Source: Hymenobacter taeanensis (GTDB taxonomy: Bacteria; Bacteroidota; Bacteroidia; Cytophagales; Hymenobacteraceae). Taken from it: a DNA stretch of 64,000 nt. The notes under the pieces were generated by a model, which was not told where the DNA came from, searched no databases, and was given only the letters and a program-made list of their open reading frames with translations. Location of the stretch: assembly GCF_013137895.1 (NCBI RefSeq), contig NZ_CP053538.1, forward strand, positions 4,433,001 through 4,497,000. Reading direction: 5' to 3'. Positions 24,975 to 33,612 of this stretch are shown in pieces. The position numbers and the translations under genes were made by a program. The first letter of the stretch is position 1; each line of letters opens with the position of its first letter.

Positions 24975-26795
24975 ATGTCTAACCCCATCGCCCCCTCAAT
25001 TTCCTCCGCCTCCACCGACCCGCACAGCTTTGCTCAGCCCCAGGACGTAAGCGTTCATCATTTAGCGCTAAACCTTACTGTTGATTTTGACGCTCGAGTG
25101 CTGGCTGGCCATGCCACATGGCAACTGGCCAACTCAACGGGCGCAACCGAGCTTTTGCTGGATGCCCGCTCCTTACAAATTGAGGAAGTACTGTTAGGTG
25201 GCCTAGAGGGAGAGCCTACCTCATTCACGCTGGGTAGTGAAGATGCGGTGCTAGGCCAGCCGCTTCGAATTGTGCTTGAGCCCGGCACTGAGGCCGTTAC
25301 CATCCGGTACCGGACCACACCCGGAGCGGCGGCCCTGCAATGGCTGACACCCGAGCAGACGGCCGGCCGGGAGCATCCGTTCCTGTTTACCCAGTCGCAG
25401 GCTATTCTGGCCCGCACCTGGATACCGTGTCAGGACTCGCCGGGGGTACGCTTCACGTATGAAGCCCAGGTGCAGGTGCCCGCAGAACTGTTGGCCCTGA
25501 TGAGTGCCGAGAACCCGCAGCAGCGCTCTGCCACGGGCACCTATCACTTTCGGATGGATCAACCCATTCCGGCCTATCTAATGGCCTTGGCCGTGGGCAA
25601 CCTTGAGTTTCAAGCGCTCAGCCCCCGGACCGGCGTATACGCCGAGCCTGCGACGCTGCCAACTGCCACCAGCGAGTTTGCCGATCTGGAGAATATGGTG
25701 GTTGCTGCCGAAGACTTATATGGTCCTTACCGCTGGGAGCGGTATGATTTACTGGTCTTGCCACCTTCATTTCCATTTGGCGGCATGGAAAACCCGCGTT
25801 TAACATTTGTAACTCCTACCATTTTGGCCGGCGACCGAAGCCTGACTAGTTTAGTGGCCCATGAGCTGGCCCATTCTTGGTCGGGTAACCTCGTTACCAA
25901 TGCCACCTGGAATGACTTCTGGCTGAATGAAGGCTTCACGGTGTACTTCGAGCGGCGCATTATGGAGAAACTTTACGGTCGCCCCTACTCCGATATGTTG
26001 CAGGTACTAGGCCACACAGGGCTGCTACATACCATTGAAGAGCTTGGCCCTGACAGCCCTGATACGCACCTGCACCTAGCCCTAGCCGGCCGTGACCCCG
26101 ACGAGAGCCTGAACGAAATTGCCTATGAGAAGGGAGACTACCTTCTGCTTACCCTTGAGCACTTGGTAGGGCGCGAAGAGCTAGACACCTTTATAAAGGA
26201 GTACTTCGCTCGGCACAGTTTCCAGAGCATGGACACCGATTCGTTTGTGGCCTACCTGCGCCGCGAGTTACTTGATAAACATCCGGGCTTGGAAGAGCAG
26301 GTGCAGCTTGATGCCTGGATTAACGGCCCTGGCATTCCGGCCGTGGCTCCGCCGGTTTCATCGGCGCGGTTTGTGGCGGTAGAGCAGGCCCTGGGCCAGT
26401 GGCAAGCCGGAGCGGCGGCGGCTAGCTTGGCCACGGCGGAGTGGAGCAGCCATGAGTGGGTGCACTTCCTGCATGGCCTACCTCCTGCCCTGCCCGCTGT
26501 AAAGCTTGCTGAACTGGATGCTGCCTTTGGCTTTACCCAATCTGGCAACTCGGAAATACTAGCGGCTTGGTTCCCGCACACTATTGCGGCGGGTTACTCA
26601 GCGGCTGATGCGGCGCTACATAACTTCCTCACGCACGTGGGCCGGCGCAAATTTTTGGTTCCGCTCTACAAAGCCCTGCTGGCTACCCCAGGAGGGGCAG
26701 CACGGGCCCGGCAGATTTACACCGAAGCCCGCCCAAACTACCATGCGGTAGCCAGCGTCACCTTCGACGCGCTTTTGGGTAAGCCGACCGAATGA
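24975..26795 (+). CDS. M1-family metallopeptidase, leukotriene A4 hydrolase-like aminopeptidase
   Basis: 606 residues. Substrate motif FGGMENPRLTF and zinc site H296-E-L-A-H300 with E319 in WLNEGFT. Layout: N-terminal saddle domain (1-~200), catalytic domain (~200-450) and C-terminal LTA4H-type helical domain (~455-606, ending in YHAVASVTFDALL). These features place it in the leukotriene A4 hydrolase/aminopeptidase B subgroup. In bacteria such enzymes are general aminopeptidases that trim N-terminal residues. No signal peptide is seen, so it is likely cytoplasmic. It is transcribed divergently from the transpeptidase gene. Confidence 0.92.
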   Translation: MSNPIAPSISSASTDPHSFAQPQDVSVHHLALNLTVDFDARVLAGHATWQLANSTGATELLLDARSLQIEEVLLGGLEGEPTSFTLGSEDAVLGQPLRIVLEPGTEAVTIRYRTTPGAAALQWLTPEQTAGREHPFLFTQSQAILARTWIPCQDSPGVRFTYEAQVQVPAELLALMSAENPQQRSATGTYHFRMDQPIPAYLMALAVGNLEFQALSPRTGVYAEPATLPTATSEFADLENMVVAAEDLYGPYRWERYDLLVLPPSFPFGGMENPRLTFVTPTILAGDRSLTSLVAHELAHSWSGNLVTNATWNDFWLNEGFTVYFERRIMEKLYGRPYSDMLQVLGHTGLLHTIEELGPDSPDTHLHLALAGRDPDESLNEIAYEKGDYLLLTLEHLVGREELDTFIKEYFARHSFQSMDTDSFVAYLRRELLDKHPGLEEQVQLDAWINGPGIPAVAPPVSSARFVAVEQALGQWQAGAAAASLATAEWSSHEWVHFLHGLPPALPAVKLAELDAAFGFTQSGNSEILAAWFPHTIAAGYSAADAALHNFLTHVGRRKFLVPLYKALLATPGGAARARQIYTEARPNYHAVASVTFDALLGKPTE

Positions 26796-26981
26796 ATTCT
26801 GCCGTACGATGAGCAATAGTAGTATTGCCGCAGCAAACGTTGTTCATTTAAGAACTTAGTCAGTTGGAGAACCAGAGCAGCTGTCTGCTGGTTTAATTCT
26901 CTTACTGGCTTAGCGCTGGCTCGAAGCTTGCTTGCTTCGAGTGGGCCTTTTCCCATTTTGTTAGTTAAGCTACCCTTCGAA

Positions 26982-27920
26982 TTGAAAAAAATAAAACCGC
27001 TCGGTAAGCTGATTGCCATTGGAGGCAATGAAGACAAGGGCACTTACCCTAACCCGCGCACGAAAAAAAAATACTACCTCAACTTTTTTGAGCTAGGCAT
27101 ACTCAAGCGCGTCATTCTAGAATCGGGCAAAGCTGATCCACGGATTGAAGTAGTCACTACCGCTTCCATGATTCCGGAAGAAGTAGCACGCATTTACGTG
27201 TCGTCGTTTGCCATGCTCAATTGCCACAATGTGGGCATCATGGACATTCGGGTGCCCGAGGATGCGCTGCAGCCAGAGTATGTTGAGCGACTGAAGGTGG
27301 CTGATGTAGTAATGTTCTCGGGTGGTAACCAGTCGCGCCTCACAGAAATGTTTGGTGGCACTGAATTTCTGCGCACTCTAAAGGAGCGCTATCAGAAGCA
27401 GCCCAACTTTGTGATTGCCGGCACTAGTGCCGGGGCCATGGCCATGTCGCATACCATGATTAAGGGAGGCAGTGTGCCAGATGCCCTCATGAAGGGTGCC
27501 GTGAAAATGGGCACTGGCCTAGGCTTGATTGATTGCGTGGTAATTGATTCGCACTTTGTAAAGCGCGGCCGCTTCGGGCGGTTGATTGAAGCGGTGGCAT
27601 TGCACCCCAAACTGATTGGCATTGGGCTTGGTGAAGATACCGGCGTGCTTATTACCGAAGGACACCTGATGGAAACCATTGGCTCTAACCTCGTCATCAT
27701 TATGGATGGCCATAAGCTGGAGCACAACAACGCGGCCGCGGCCCCAAAGGGCACGGCCATCTCCATCGAGAATATGCTGCTCCATGCCTTGGTAAAGGGC
27801 AATATTTACGACGTAACCGAGCGTGAATTCTATCCGAACATCAACCTACGCCTGCAAGCTGCCGAGTCGGTGGCCCTAACGGCTGGTCAGGATGCCAACG
27901 AGCCAGCACCTGCCAACTAG
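26982..27920 (+). CDS. cphB: Cyanophycinase (peptidase S51 family)
   Basis: About 312 residues. LIAIGGNEDKG, VVTTASMIPEEV, VVMFSGGNQSRL and the nucleophile elbow GTSAGAMAMS (Ser149 if translation starts at 26982) define the S51 cyanophycinase fold; VVIDSHFVKRGRFGRL and GIGLGEDTG follow. The enzyme cuts cyanophycin (poly-Asp with Arg side chains) into beta-Asp-Arg dipeptides. No ATG lies at the expected N-terminus: TTG at 26982 gives MKKIKPLGKLIAIGG and is preferred; the frame stays open to 26928. The facing gene is an isoaspartyl peptidase, which would complete the pathway. No cyanophycin synthetase is in the window. Confidence 0.9.
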   Translation: MKKIKPLGKLIAIGGNEDKGTYPNPRTKKKYYLNFFELGILKRVILESGKADPRIEVVTTASMIPEEVARIYVSSFAMLNCHNVGIMDIRVPEDALQPEYVERLKVADVVMFSGGNQSRLTEMFGGTEFLRTLKERYQKQPNFVIAGTSAGAMAMSHTMIKGGSVPDALMKGAVKMGTGLGLIDCVVIDSHFVKRGRFGRLIEAVALHPKLIGIGLGEDTGVLITEGHLMETIGSNLVIIMDGHKLEHNNAAAAPKGTAISIENMLLHALVKGNIYDVTEREFYPNINLRLQAAESVALTAGQDANEPAPAN

Positions 27921-27927
27921 CGCCACC

Positions 27928-27984
27928 ACCAAGTAAAAAAGTGCAGCCTCTCCTACAAAGAGAGGCTGCACTTTTTTACTTGGT
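27928..27984. terminator. Terminator after the cyanophycinase gene
   Basis: A 25-bp perfect stem (27928-27952 with 27960-27984) with A- and T-runs inside the arms. It can stop transcription from either side. Confidence 0.85.
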
Positions 27985-28129
27985 AAATGAGGCAGAAAAG
28001 GTCTTTTATAACACATAATTCTTATGGCAGCATAATCAGGTCTTATTTTCTGAATACCAGGCAATTACCTAGCTTTTCTAATTTAGCAGCTACTCCTTAT
28101 ATATATAGGCGCAAAAAAGATGCTCAAAG

Positions 28130-29122
28130 TTAGTCCTTATAGATGCCAATGTAAGGTACCCCATCGGAGGAGCTTAGGCTCGCCCGGTACATACCTTCGG
28201 AGTTGAATGGCAGAGCAATGTTGCCGGCCGCATCAACGGCTACCAGGCCCCCTTCGCCCCCTATTGGCGCAAGCTTTTCATGCACTACAATGCGGCAGGC
28301 TTCTGCCAGGCTCAAGCCCCGGTATTCCATGAGGCAGCTGATGTCGTGGGCTACTACTGCGCGGAGGAAGAACTCACCGTGACCTGTGCAGCTGATGGCG
28401 CAGGTGCGGTTGTCGGCGAAAGTACCGGCGCCAATAATGGGTGAGTCGCCGATGCGGGAGTAACGTTTGTTGGTCATGCCCCCAGTGCTGGTGGCAGCCG
28501 CCAGGTTACCGTGCTGGTCGCGTGCTACAGCCCCAACCGTTCCCATTTTCCTTTTAGGATCTTCTTCAAACGCTATGGGCTCTTCTAACGGCGAAGGCGT
28601 TGGCTCCGGCTGGGCCTGACTATGGTCGAGGCGCATTCGACCTTCGAGCAGTGCTTCCTGCAGTTGATCGTAGCGGTGCTGGGTGAAAAAGTATTCAACC
28701 GGCTGGGTAGGTAGGCCATGCTGGCGGGCCAGCTCATCAGCACCGGGGTGAGCAAGAAGTACGTGGTCGGTTTGTTCCATCACCAGCCGTGCGGCCCTAA
28801 TGGGGTTTTGCACGGTACGCACGCCGGTTACGGCGCCAGCCTCCCGGTTGCGGCCATCCATAATGGCGGCGTCCATTTCGTGATGCCCTTCGTGGGTAAA
28901 CACTGCTCCTTTCCCCGCATTAAACAATGGGCAGTCTTCGAGGCTGCGCACTGTTAACTCCACCGCATCAAGAGCGGGCCCGCCTTGCCGCAGCACGGCG
29001 TAGCCAATTTCCAGGGCTTCGCGGAGAGCCTGTAGGTATTGCTGCTCCTGCCCCGAGGTCATCAGTTGCCGGGTAATAGTGCCGGCGCCTCCGTGCAGAG
29101 CTAGCGAAAAGGGTATATTCAT
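28130..29122 (-). CDS. iaaA: Isoaspartyl peptidase / plant-type L-asparaginase
   Basis: 330 residues. HGGAG near the N-terminus, NAGKGAVFTHEG, HEMDAAIMDG and GAVTGVRTVQNPI define the Ntn-hydrolase asparaginase family. The autocatalytic Thr195 lies in KMGTVGAVA, so the precursor would split into alpha and beta chains there; DNRTCAISCTGHGE and GGEGGLVAVDAAG are in the beta chain. It hydrolyses beta-aspartyl dipeptides, including beta-Asp-Arg from cyanophycin, as well as asparagine. A low-complexity Pro/Glu stretch (QPEPTPSPLEEPIAFEEDP) sits before the cleavage site. It faces the cyanophycinase gene across one terminator. Confidence 0.92.
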   Translation of the reverse strand: MNIPFSLALHGGAGTITRQLMTSGQEQQYLQALREALEIGYAVLRQGGPALDAVELTVRSLEDCPLFNAGKGAVFTHEGHHEMDAAIMDGRNREAGAVTGVRTVQNPIRAARLVMEQTDHVLLAHPGADELARQHGLPTQPVEYFFTQHRYDQLQEALLEGRMRLDHSQAQPEPTPSPLEEPIAFEEDPKRKMGTVGAVARDQHGNLAAATSTGGMTNKRYSRIGDSPIIGAGTFADNRTCAISCTGHGEFFLRAVVAHDISCLMEYRGLSLAEACRIVVHEKLAPIGGEGGLVAVDAAGNIALPFNSEGMYRASLSSSDGVPYIGIYKD

Positions 29123-29225
29123 CAGAAAAAACTATTTCGAAAAAAGCCAAAATACAAGGTAAAGGTACGCAGGTAAATGCCCCCAGAAGGGGGTGGCCAA
29201 CTTAGCCTAACCGCGTTTTTTTTCG

Positions 29226-29233
29226 TACGTTTG
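29226..29233 (+). promoter_or_regulatory. Candidate -7 box for the DUF3127 gene
   Basis: TACGTTTG matches TAnnTTTG exactly and lies 38 bases before the ATG. Confidence 0.5.
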
Positions 29234-29271
29234 AATTACTGTTTTAACATCCCCAAACATATTTTTTTCCT

Positions 29272-29694
29272 ATGGCTTACGAAGCTACCGGCCGCCTGCA
29301 CGAGATATTCGACGAACAGCAGGTGAGCGAAAAATTCCGCAAGCGCGAATTCGTGCTGGAAGTCGTAGACGGCCAGTATCCTGAGCATATCAAGTTTCAA
29401 TTGGTGCAGGACAAAACCGCCCTCATCGACCCATACAAAGTAGGTGACGAGGTTAAAATCTCTTTCAACCTGCGTGGTCGTGGTTTCAACAAGAACGGTC
29501 AGATGCTGTACTTCACCAACCTCGAGGCATGGCGCATTGAGGCTGGCACCGGTGGTGGCGCTGCTCCTCAAGGTGGTGGCAACTTCCAGCAGGCCGCCCC
29601 TCGTGCTGCTGCTCCCGCTGCCAACTCAAACCCCAACCTGCGCGCTTCGGCCGCTCCTATCGCCTCCGACGACGACAACGACCTGCCCTTCTAA
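29272..29694 (+). CDS. DUF3127 protein with SSB-like acidic tail
   Basis: 140 residues. The first ~95 form a DUF3127 beta-barrel (OB-like): YEATGRLHEIFDEQQVSEKF, FRKREFVLEVVDGQYPEHIK, KISFNLRGRGFN, LYFTNLEAWRIE. A Gly/Ala/Pro-rich linker follows, then the tip ASDDDNDLPF, closely resembling the conserved C-terminal tip of single-stranded DNA-binding proteins. DUF3127 is a Bacteroidota family of unsettled role. The tail suggests it binds the same partners as SSB at ssDNA (inference). Own promoter box and terminator: a single-gene unit. Confidence 0.85.
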   Translation: MAYEATGRLHEIFDEQQVSEKFRKREFVLEVVDGQYPEHIKFQLVQDKTALIDPYKVGDEVKISFNLRGRGFNKNGQMLYFTNLEAWRIEAGTGGGAAPQGGGNFQQAAPRAAAPAANSNPNLRASAAPIASDDDNDLPF

Positions 29695-29722
29695 GCAGCG
29701 TTGCCTTGCTAGGCCACCCTTC

Positions 29723-29755
29723 AAAAGCCGCCTCCGGAAATGGGGCGGCTTTTTT
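29723..29755 (+). terminator. Intrinsic terminator after the DUF3127 gene
   Basis: A 10-bp stem (29723-29732 with 29744-29753) followed by T-run. Confidence 0.85.
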
Positions 29756-30043
29756 GTGGTCTATCAGAAACCCTTACCTATCCCGTTCAATTAGCTAGAG
29801 TACAATCAGCCCAGCTGAACTACTATAGTTAACCCCATTAATCGGCGGGAGTACCGCTTATATTTTGCCAAGCTTTTCCCTGCCCAACACATAGTACTAT
29901 TTAAATTAGCCTGCACGTGAGCCTCACTACTCTTTCCAAAGATCTTCTTACGCTCACCCTTTTAATACTATTGCACGTAAGTCAGGCCAGCTTCCAATCG
30001 TTTTAGATTTCGTAGGCCAGTACACCCCTTCAACTTTGCCCTT

Positions 30044-30051
30044 TACCTTTG
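30044..30051 (+). promoter_or_regulatory. -7 box placed six bases before the SDR start
   Basis: TACCTTTG is an exact TAnnTTTG match and ATG follows at 30058, so the transcript would have almost no leader. Confidence 0.5.
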
Positions 30052-30057
30052 CCGCGT

Positions 30058-30927
30058 ATGGCGTTATCTTCTTCTCTTGCCGGTAAAATTGCACTTATTA
30101 CGGGTGGCACAAGTGGCATTGGGCTAGTTACGGCACGTGAGTTAGCACGCCAGGGCGCTACTGTGGTCTTGGTGGGCCGCGACGCGGACAAGGCCGAGCG
30201 GGCACGCGCTTCCATCCAAACCGCCGTAGGACCCGAGGCACTGGTACAGGTAAAGTGCTATGACCTGTCGTTGCTCCGAAATGTGCGGGCGCTGGCCGAG
30301 GAAATGCAGCAGGAGCACAGCCAATTAGATATTTTGGTAAATAACGCGGGTATTATGCCCGGCGTGCTCCACATCACCGACGAAGGAAATGAGCTTAGCT
30401 GGGCCACTAATCATTTAGCGCCCTACGCCTTAACTAACCTCCTGCTTCCGCTTCTGGATGCGGCTGGTAAAGCCCGAGTAGTTACAGTGTCGTCGATAGC
30501 GCATTGGGTAGGTGAGATTGAACCCTCCCGTGAAACCCGTAACTCACCCGACAAGTACAGCTGGCTCACCGCTTACGCCGATTCTAAACTAGCTAATATC
30601 CTATTTACCAAAGAACTGGCCTACCGCCTGGACTTAACGGGCATTACCGCCAACTGCCTCCACCCCGGCATGGTAGATACCGGCCTGATCCGCACCGATA
30701 CATCGCCGGTAATGAAGGGCTTGTGGTGGGCAGCTCGCCCCCTGATGATTTCTCCGGAGCAGGGTGCCCAAACTACTCTCTATTTGGCTACCTCCCCGGA
30801 TGTGGCCAACGTTAGTGGGCGGTATTTTTCAAATCGGCAGCCTGCCCGCTGCTCCAGCCGCGCCGACAGCCCCATTGAGGCCAGCCGTTTGTGGAAGATT
30901 TCGGCTGAGGAAACCGGGATTGAGTAA
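30058..30927 (+). CDS. Short-chain dehydrogenase/reductase, retinol dehydrogenase-like
   Basis: 289 residues. The cofactor loop is GGTSGIG (TGxxxGxG type), followed by NNAGIMPG, the active-site serine in VVTVSSIAH and YADSK (YxxxK). The later LHPGMVDTGL matches the PG motif. The pattern, including LSWATNHLAPYALTNLLLP, is that of retinol dehydrogenase/WW-domain oxidoreductase-like SDRs, NADP-dependent oxidoreductases of broad substrate range. ATG at 30058 starts MALSSSLAGKIALI. Substrate cannot be inferred from neighbours. Confidence 0.88.
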   Translation: MALSSSLAGKIALITGGTSGIGLVTARELARQGATVVLVGRDADKAERARASIQTAVGPEALVQVKCYDLSLLRNVRALAEEMQQEHSQLDILVNNAGIMPGVLHITDEGNELSWATNHLAPYALTNLLLPLLDAAGKARVVTVSSIAHWVGEIEPSRETRNSPDKYSWLTAYADSKLANILFTKELAYRLDLTGITANCLHPGMVDTGLIRTDTSPVMKGLWWAARPLMISPEQGAQTTLYLATSPDVANVSGRYFSNRQPARCSSRADSPIEASRLWKISAEETGIE

Positions 30928-31078
30928 GAAAACTTGCTGCGCAATGGGTTCTAGGCCACTCTTGTAATCTTTCCTGGATGGTGAGTTGCCTTTGCTTGCG
31001 CGTGACTTTTTGGGGCGTCCCGCGTTTAGGTACTAGCGACTGGCCTAGGCTACTTTTCAGGGCTGGCGCTGTTAGGCT

Positions 31079-31708
31079 ATGACTGACTTACAGGAATTGA
31101 TACGGCAGGGCGAAGGAGAGCGGCTGGAGTTTAAGAAGCGAACAACCCATCCTCACCGCATCTCGCGCACCCTTTCCTCACTGGCTAACACCCACGGTGG
31201 CCGTGTGCTGGTGGGCGTGGAAGATAATGGCCGGATTGTGGGCGTGCGCGACGCAGCAGAAGAAATATACCAACTACGCGAAGCCGCCGCCCACTACATT
31301 GACCCACCCTTAACGAGCCTGCGGTTTCGGGAAGTGGAAGAAGATGGCCGCGTGGTGGTGGTGGTTACGGTGCCGGAGAGCCCCGAGAAACCCCACCGCG
31401 CCCAGGTAGCCCCCGACGATTGGCGCTCTTACGTGCGCGTGCGCGATGAGAGTGTACAAACCAGCCAGCTCACAGAGAAAGTGTTGGAGCGCCATGATAC
31501 TACCCCGATGTTTGAGCGCATTCCCCTAAACAAAGAGGAACTGGCGGTGCTGGAATACCTGCGCAAGCACCCGCGCATAACGCTGGGCCAGTACATGAAG
31601 CTGCTCAACATTGGGCAGCGCCGTGCCTACCGTACCCTGATTAAGCTCACCCTGCACGGCTACATCAAGCACCACGACAAAGAAAAAGAGGTGTATTATA
31701 CGCTCTGA
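31079..31708 (+). CDS. AlbA_2 (Schlafen-type) domain protein with winged helix
   Basis: 209 residues. The N-terminus has ERLEFKKRT and the block SSLANTHGGRVLVGVEDNGR with GVRDA, diagnostic of the AlbA_2/ATP-binding (AAA_4) domain; DWRSYVRVRDESVQTS completes it. The C-terminal ~65 residues (LAVLEYLRKHPRITLGQYMK onwards) are a winged helix. Such proteins are putative DNA- or RNA-linked regulators with no general biochemical assignment. The 3' end overlaps the convergent VOC gene by 13 bases. Confidence 0.85.
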   Translation: MTDLQELIRQGEGERLEFKKRTTHPHRISRTLSSLANTHGGRVLVGVEDNGRIVGVRDAAEEIYQLREAAAHYIDPPLTSLRFREVEEDGRVVVVVTVPESPEKPHRAQVAPDDWRSYVRVRDESVQTSQLTEKVLERHDTTPMFERIPLNKEELAVLEYLRKHPRITLGQYMKLLNIGQRRAYRTLIKLTLHGYIKHHDKEKEVYYTL

Positions 31709-32094
31709 GCGGGCTCGAGCAAGTCCCACTGATTGCCATACAAATCAGCGAATACTAGCACCTTACCATACGGCTCTGTTACCGGGGGGCGCACTATAGT
31801 TACGCCCTGGGCCTGTAGTTGCGCATAGTCGCGGGCCACATCATCGGTGTAGAGGAATAGGGCCACGCGGCCGCCCGTCTGGTTGCCAACGCACTTGGCT
31901 TGTGCGGGCGTTGCGGCCCGGGCCAGCAGCAGCTCAGCACCGGCCAACCCATGCGGAGCTACCCGCACCCACCGTTTCTCCGGGCTGAGCACGGTATCTT
32001 CTAGCAGCCGGAAGCCTAGCTTTTGCGTGTAAAAGGCAATGGCTTCATCGTAGTCAGCTATTACCAGGGTAACGAGTGCAATTCTCTGGTTCAC
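31696..32094 (-). CDS. VOC-family (glyoxalase/bleomycin-resistance-like) protein
   Basis: 132 residues spanning two beta-alpha-beta-beta-beta modules: VIADYDEAIAFYTQKLGFRL at the start and VLVFADLYGNQWDLLEP at the end, where Glu is a usual metal ligand. The family includes glyoxalases, dioxygenases and drug-binding resistance proteins; which of these applies is unknown. Its stop overlaps the 3' end of the AlbA_2 gene on the other strand, so the pair ends convergently with no terminator between. Confidence 0.85.
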   Translation of the reverse strand: MNQRIALVTLVIADYDEAIAFYTQKLGFRLLEDTVLSPEKRWVRVAPHGLAGAELLLARAATPAQAKCVGNQTGGRVALFLYTDDVARDYAQLQAQGVTIVRPPVTEPYGKVLVFADLYGNQWDLLEPAQSV

Positions 32095-32180
32095 GGCAAT
32101 GGAGCAGCAATGGTATAACGCAAAACAGCCGGCTTCACTAACGCGAGCCGGCCGTTTCAGGTACTTCTCAAAAGGCCAGC

Positions 32181-32297
32181 TTAGTCTTGCTGGCGGGCTT
32201 TCAGGGCTTTCTTTTCTTCTTTGGCAGCCTTCTTCTCCTTGGTGGTTTTGGTAGGCTCTTTCTTCTTTTCCTTGCGGGGTTCTTGCGCTTTAGCCAT
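32181..32297 (-). CDS. 38-residue lysine-rich microprotein
   Basis: A short frame from ATG at 32297 to TAA: MAKAQEPRKEKKKEPTKTTK, then EKKAAKEEKKALKARQQD. About 16 of 38 residues are Lys or Arg. There is no hydrophobic stretch, so it is likely cytoplasmic and either a helix or disordered. The frame fills an otherwise empty 275-base gap, and its extreme composition is hard to get by chance from GC-rich DNA. A nucleic acid- or ribosome-binding role is possible but only inferred from charge. Confidence 0.65.
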   Translation of the reverse strand: MAKAQEPRKEKKKEPTKTTKEKKAAKEEKKALKARQQD

Positions 32298-32369
32298 GAT
32301 GAGTAGTTGTTGGAGGGAATGGATGCACCCTTAACGCAGCGGCGTGGAGAGGTGTTGTTTGCAAGTACG

Positions 32370-32909
32370 CTATTTGACTAGCATAGATAGGTATCTATCC
32401 TGCAAAATATGTACATGGTGCGCCTCATGCCCTGGCAGAATATAGGCCAGTGCCCGCACGCTTGTTGGGCTATTACTAGCAGTACCCTTCCGCTCAAAGG
32501 CCTCTGGCTCAAATGATTCAAACAAACTCAGCGTAGCTGCCCGCACCGTATCATACTCGTGCAGAATACTTTCCATGGTCCGCGCATCGGCGCCGGAGGC
32601 TGGCACGTAGTCGTCCTGCTCAAAACCGGGTAGTGGCTGCTGGTCGCCGCGCGCAATGCGCAGGGCGCGGTAGGCAAATATGCGCTCAGTGTCTATCATG
32701 TGCACCAGCATTTCCTTGATGCTCCATTTGCCCGGGGCGTAGCGCAGCAGGCCCTGCTCCTCAGTGAAGTCGGCAAGCAACTCCTTCAGCAGCAAGGGCT
32801 GCTCATGCAACTGCTGAAGAGGGTTGTGGCCGGCAGGAATGTTCTTAATGTACAGGTCATAGTACGGAGCGTACTCGCCGGCAGCAGGTCGGGTGGTTAG
32901 GTGGCTCAT
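32370..32909 (-). CDS. DinB-family protein
   Basis: 179 residues in a four-helix bundle pattern. Metal-site histidines fall in the expected places: WSIKEMLVHMIDTERIFAYR (helix 2) and GHEAHHVHILQDRYL (last helix), the HxxxH-type end of DinB/YfiT-like proteins. Bacterial members include thiol transferases that use bacillithiol or similar cofactors; many, like this one, are unassigned. Single-gene unit, divergent from the YdcF-like gene. Confidence 0.85.
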   Translation of the reverse strand: MSHLTTRPAAGEYAPYYDLYIKNIPAGHNPLQQLHEQPLLLKELLADFTEEQGLLRYAPGKWSIKEMLVHMIDTERIFAYRALRIARGDQQPLPGFEQDDYVPASGADARTMESILHEYDTVRAATLSLFESFEPEAFERKGTASNSPTSVRALAYILPGHEAHHVHILQDRYLSMLVK

Positions 32910-32973
32910 GAGGCGAAGCTACAAGAAAGCCGTAATTTCCACCGCTTTTGCTCTTATTAGGTAAACGTTGTTC

Positions 32974-33543
32974 ATGCATCCAGTTAAATGCCTGCTTCGC
33001 TCTATATTTTGGCTTTCAAGCAGCTGGGTTCTGCTGCACCTTCTTATCACTACCGCTGATGGGCTCCTGGATACTACTGAGCCAGCCGATTGCTTAGTGG
33101 TATTGGGCAATACGGTTAATGCTGATGGCAGCCTCTCAGCCCGGCTCCAAGCCCGGCTTGATAAGGCATTAGAACTCTACAAGGCTGGAGTCAGCCCACT
33201 GATTTTCGTGAGTGGTGGCCTAGGCAAAGAAGGGCACTATGAAGGCACTGCCATGCAACGGTATTTAGTAGCCAAAGGCGTACCTTCAATGGCTATTGTA
33301 GTAGATAATGCTGGCAATAACACCCTAGCAACGGCACGTAATTTTGCGCGAATTGCCCACGCCAGAAACTTGAGCTCGGCGCTGGTTGTGACGCAGTTCT
33401 TCCACGTGACCCGCACAAAGCTTCTGCTCCGCCAACAAGGGATTGCTACAGTAGAGGGCGCTCATGCTGAATATGTTGAATGGCGCGACGTTTATGCCTT
33501 GCTCCGGGAGTTTTTTGCCTACTATGCCTACCGGCTGGCGTAG
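32974..33543 (+). CDS. YdcF/ElyC-family (DUF218) protein
   Basis: 189 residues with one N-terminal membrane-spanning segment (WLSSSWVLLHLLITTADGLL). The DUF218 core shows CLVVLGNTVNADGSLSARLQ, FVSGGLGKEGHYEGTAMQRY, NNTLATARNF and VVTQFFHVTRTKLLLR. Family members are implicated in envelope carrier-lipid and polysaccharide metabolism; precise activity is unknown. ATG at 32974 is preferred to an upstream TTG. The DUF1232 gene follows 69 bases later on the same strand. Confidence 0.85.
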   Translation: MHPVKCLLRSIFWLSSSWVLLHLLITTADGLLDTTEPADCLVVLGNTVNADGSLSARLQARLDKALELYKAGVSPLIFVSGGLGKEGHYEGTAMQRYLVAKGVPSMAIVVDNAGNNTLATARNFARIAHARNLSSALVVTQFFHVTRTKLLLRQQGIATVEGAHAEYVEWRDVYALLREFFAYYAYRLA

Positions 33544-33612
33544 CACTGCTTAACCTGGCAACGTAGGGCGAGAGGGCCGCGTACACGGGGCATATTCCAA
33601 CCTACTTTTCCT

